Source of the DNA: Tetrahymena thermophila SB210
Taxonomy: Eukaryota; Ciliophora; Oligohymenophorea; Hymenostomatida; Tetrahymenidae
NCBI RefSeq assembly: GCF_000189635.1
Contig: NW_002476174.1
Coordinates: 124,001 to 188,000, forward strand
Length of the DNA: 64,000 nucleotides
Reading direction: 5' to 3'
In this document: in pieces, positions 62,801 through 64,000 of the stretch
Numbering within the stretch: the stretch's first letter is position 1
Layout of the letters: each line of letters opens with the position of its first letter
Made by a program: the position numbers and the translations under genes
Notes under the pieces: model-generated
Told to the model about the DNA's origin: nothing
Seen by the model: only the letters and a program-made list of their open reading frames with translations
The model's database searches: none

Positions 62801-64000
62801 AAAATTAAAAAATTTACGCATTATCTATTCTTTAAAAACTAATAATTTGAATACTGTCAAGATATTTTAAGCTATTGCTTTTTTAATTAACAAAAATACC
62901 AATATAAATTATTTTGTTTTTTTTTAATATGCATTTTATAAAATAAGTTTTTGCATTCTTTGTTTTGACCAATAACTAGTGAAAAAATTGTAGTTTTCTA
63001 CCTCTTCCATCTTTTAAGGGTCACATCTGATACTAAAAAAATTTACATTTTTATAATTTTTTGAATCAGATTTTATGTATTTGTTGTTTGAAATATTTAC
63101 TTTAATTGCTATTATATACAAACAAATGTAAAAACAAGTAACATTTCTGACAACTCGTTATTTAATCTATTCTGACAAAAGTTACAACTATAATACCTAT
63201 TTATCTTCTTTAATGAATTTAATTTTTGTATTTTGCTTGCTTATTCAATTTAAATCAAGGAATTTATCTCTAAATATACTTTAAAATTTTTATTCTTAAG
63301 GACAAGATTACAGTTTTGAATTTAGCCATCACATTGCAATGAGAAATGACTATTTTTCATACTTTTTTTTAAAAAAATTATTTTTAGGTTAATAAACAAG
63401 TAATTGTTACAGTCTAAAAATCTTTATTTAAATGTCTTGCTAAATACCCAAAAATTATTGAATTAATAAAAGTGAAATTTATGATTATAAATAGGAATAA
63501 AGTATTCATAAATTTTTATCAAAAGCAACTATTAGGAAATTTAACAAAATTTGATTCAATAAAAATTATGCTTACTAATAGCAATTTTAGAAAAATTTTT
63601 AAAGCATTTTCATTTTATTTTTTTTTTCTTTCTAAATTTATGAAAACATTTTTTAAAATGAGCTTTAAAAATGAATAAACCCTTTATTTAATTTATTTAC
63701 TTAGAAAAAATGAGGAAGTAACAAAAATGTTATTTACAAAAATTTATATTTTAAAAATACGAATAGCATGTAGTAGAAATCCTGTTATTGCATAAACTTA
63801 GATTGATTCAGTAGCGCCTGAAAATCGAATTGAGCTCTCAAAAGTTATTCATATTATTCAACAAATATTGTTAAGTATTTACAAAGTTATCAAACCATTT
63901 TTTTCTATATCTCTGAGCAAAAAAGACTGACTTTGAAATTGTTTTTATTACTGCTTATAACACTAAACATAACATCAGCAAATCTAAAAATAAGAGAATT
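56881..64000. other. 7-kb gene-free AT-rich region
   Basis: No frame with sustained coding character was seen on either strand under the ciliate code. Low-complexity AAATA-type runs are dense at 57540-57730. The only GC-rich feature is the stem-loop at 60555-60620. A 68-residue frame at 63472-63678 is Lys/Phe/Asn-rich and unsupported. In a macronuclear genome such a long desert is unusual; in a micronuclear genome it could be internally eliminated sequence. Confidence 0.5.
60555..60620. other. 14-bp stem-loop with two G-U wobble pairs
   Basis: Arms TTAGTAGCTAGCGG (60555-60568) and CCGCTGGCTGCTAA (60607-60620) pair over all 14 positions as RNA, with exactly two U-G wobbles and a 38-base A/T-rich loop. 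Both differences from perfect DNA complementarity are transitions that keep RNA pairing. The arms are the most GC-rich words in several kilobases. It may be a structured RNA element or the trace of an inverted-repeat element. Confidence 0.5.

Noticed and set aside
63472..63678. 68-residue Lys/Phe/Asn-rich frame near the window end
   Set aside because: Composition equals that of random AT-rich sequence; no splice or homology support.

Overview
This window is nuclear DNA of an oligohymenophorean ciliate, most likely Tetrahymena or a close relative. It is very AT-rich. Every credible reading frame uses TAA and TAG freely inside proteins as glutamine and ends only at TGA (ciliate nuclear code). 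Genes are cut by short AT-rich introns, roughly 40 to 330 bases, with GT...AG ends. Read with the standard code, almost nothing looks like a gene. Read with TAA/TAG as Gln, about fourteen genes appear. For eleven of the spliced models, exon lengths sum to an exact multiple of three, which independently supports the splice sites; a twelfth (the zinc transporter) does so for its resolved part.

Layout. 0-11 kb: a long Gln/Asn-rich R3H RNA-binding protein (minus), a beta-propeller-like protein with a C-terminal four-cysteine motif that may be a TFIIIC90-type factor (plus), and a coiled-coil protein (minus). 11-27 kb: two very large paralogous multi-pass membrane proteins with a PAS domain, of the TmcB-like type expanded in ciliates, both minus, separated by 3.3 kb without genes. 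28-34 kb: a protein kinase with an altered DFG motif, a possible tiny two-exon gene, and an acidic Gln-rich protein. 34-43 kb: SepSecS (selenocysteine synthesis), an unrecognised six-exon gene, an LRRC23-like axonemal leucine-rich repeat protein, and UDP-N-acetylglucosamine pyrophosphorylase. 43-48 kb: a 2.29-kb tandem duplication of another kinase, in which one copy carries a one-base frameshift and the other has lost the DFG aspartate. 48-54 kb: a ZnT9/SLC30A9-like transporter, a galactokinase-like protein whose catalytic motifs are eroded, and a small UBA-like protein. 54-64 kb: mostly gene-free AT-rich DNA, interrupted by a compositionally foreign island near 55-57 kb that holds broken coding-like frames on both strands, and by a GC-rich 14-bp stem-loop near 60.6 kb.

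There is no operon logic; neighbours are independent eukaryotic genes. The common thread is lineage-specific duplication and decay: kinases and a GHMP-fold protein that keep the fold but have lost catalytic residues. No rRNA, tRNA, CRISPR array, telomere repeat or chromosome breakage sequence was found. Whether the window is macronuclear or micronuclear cannot be decided from sequence alone.
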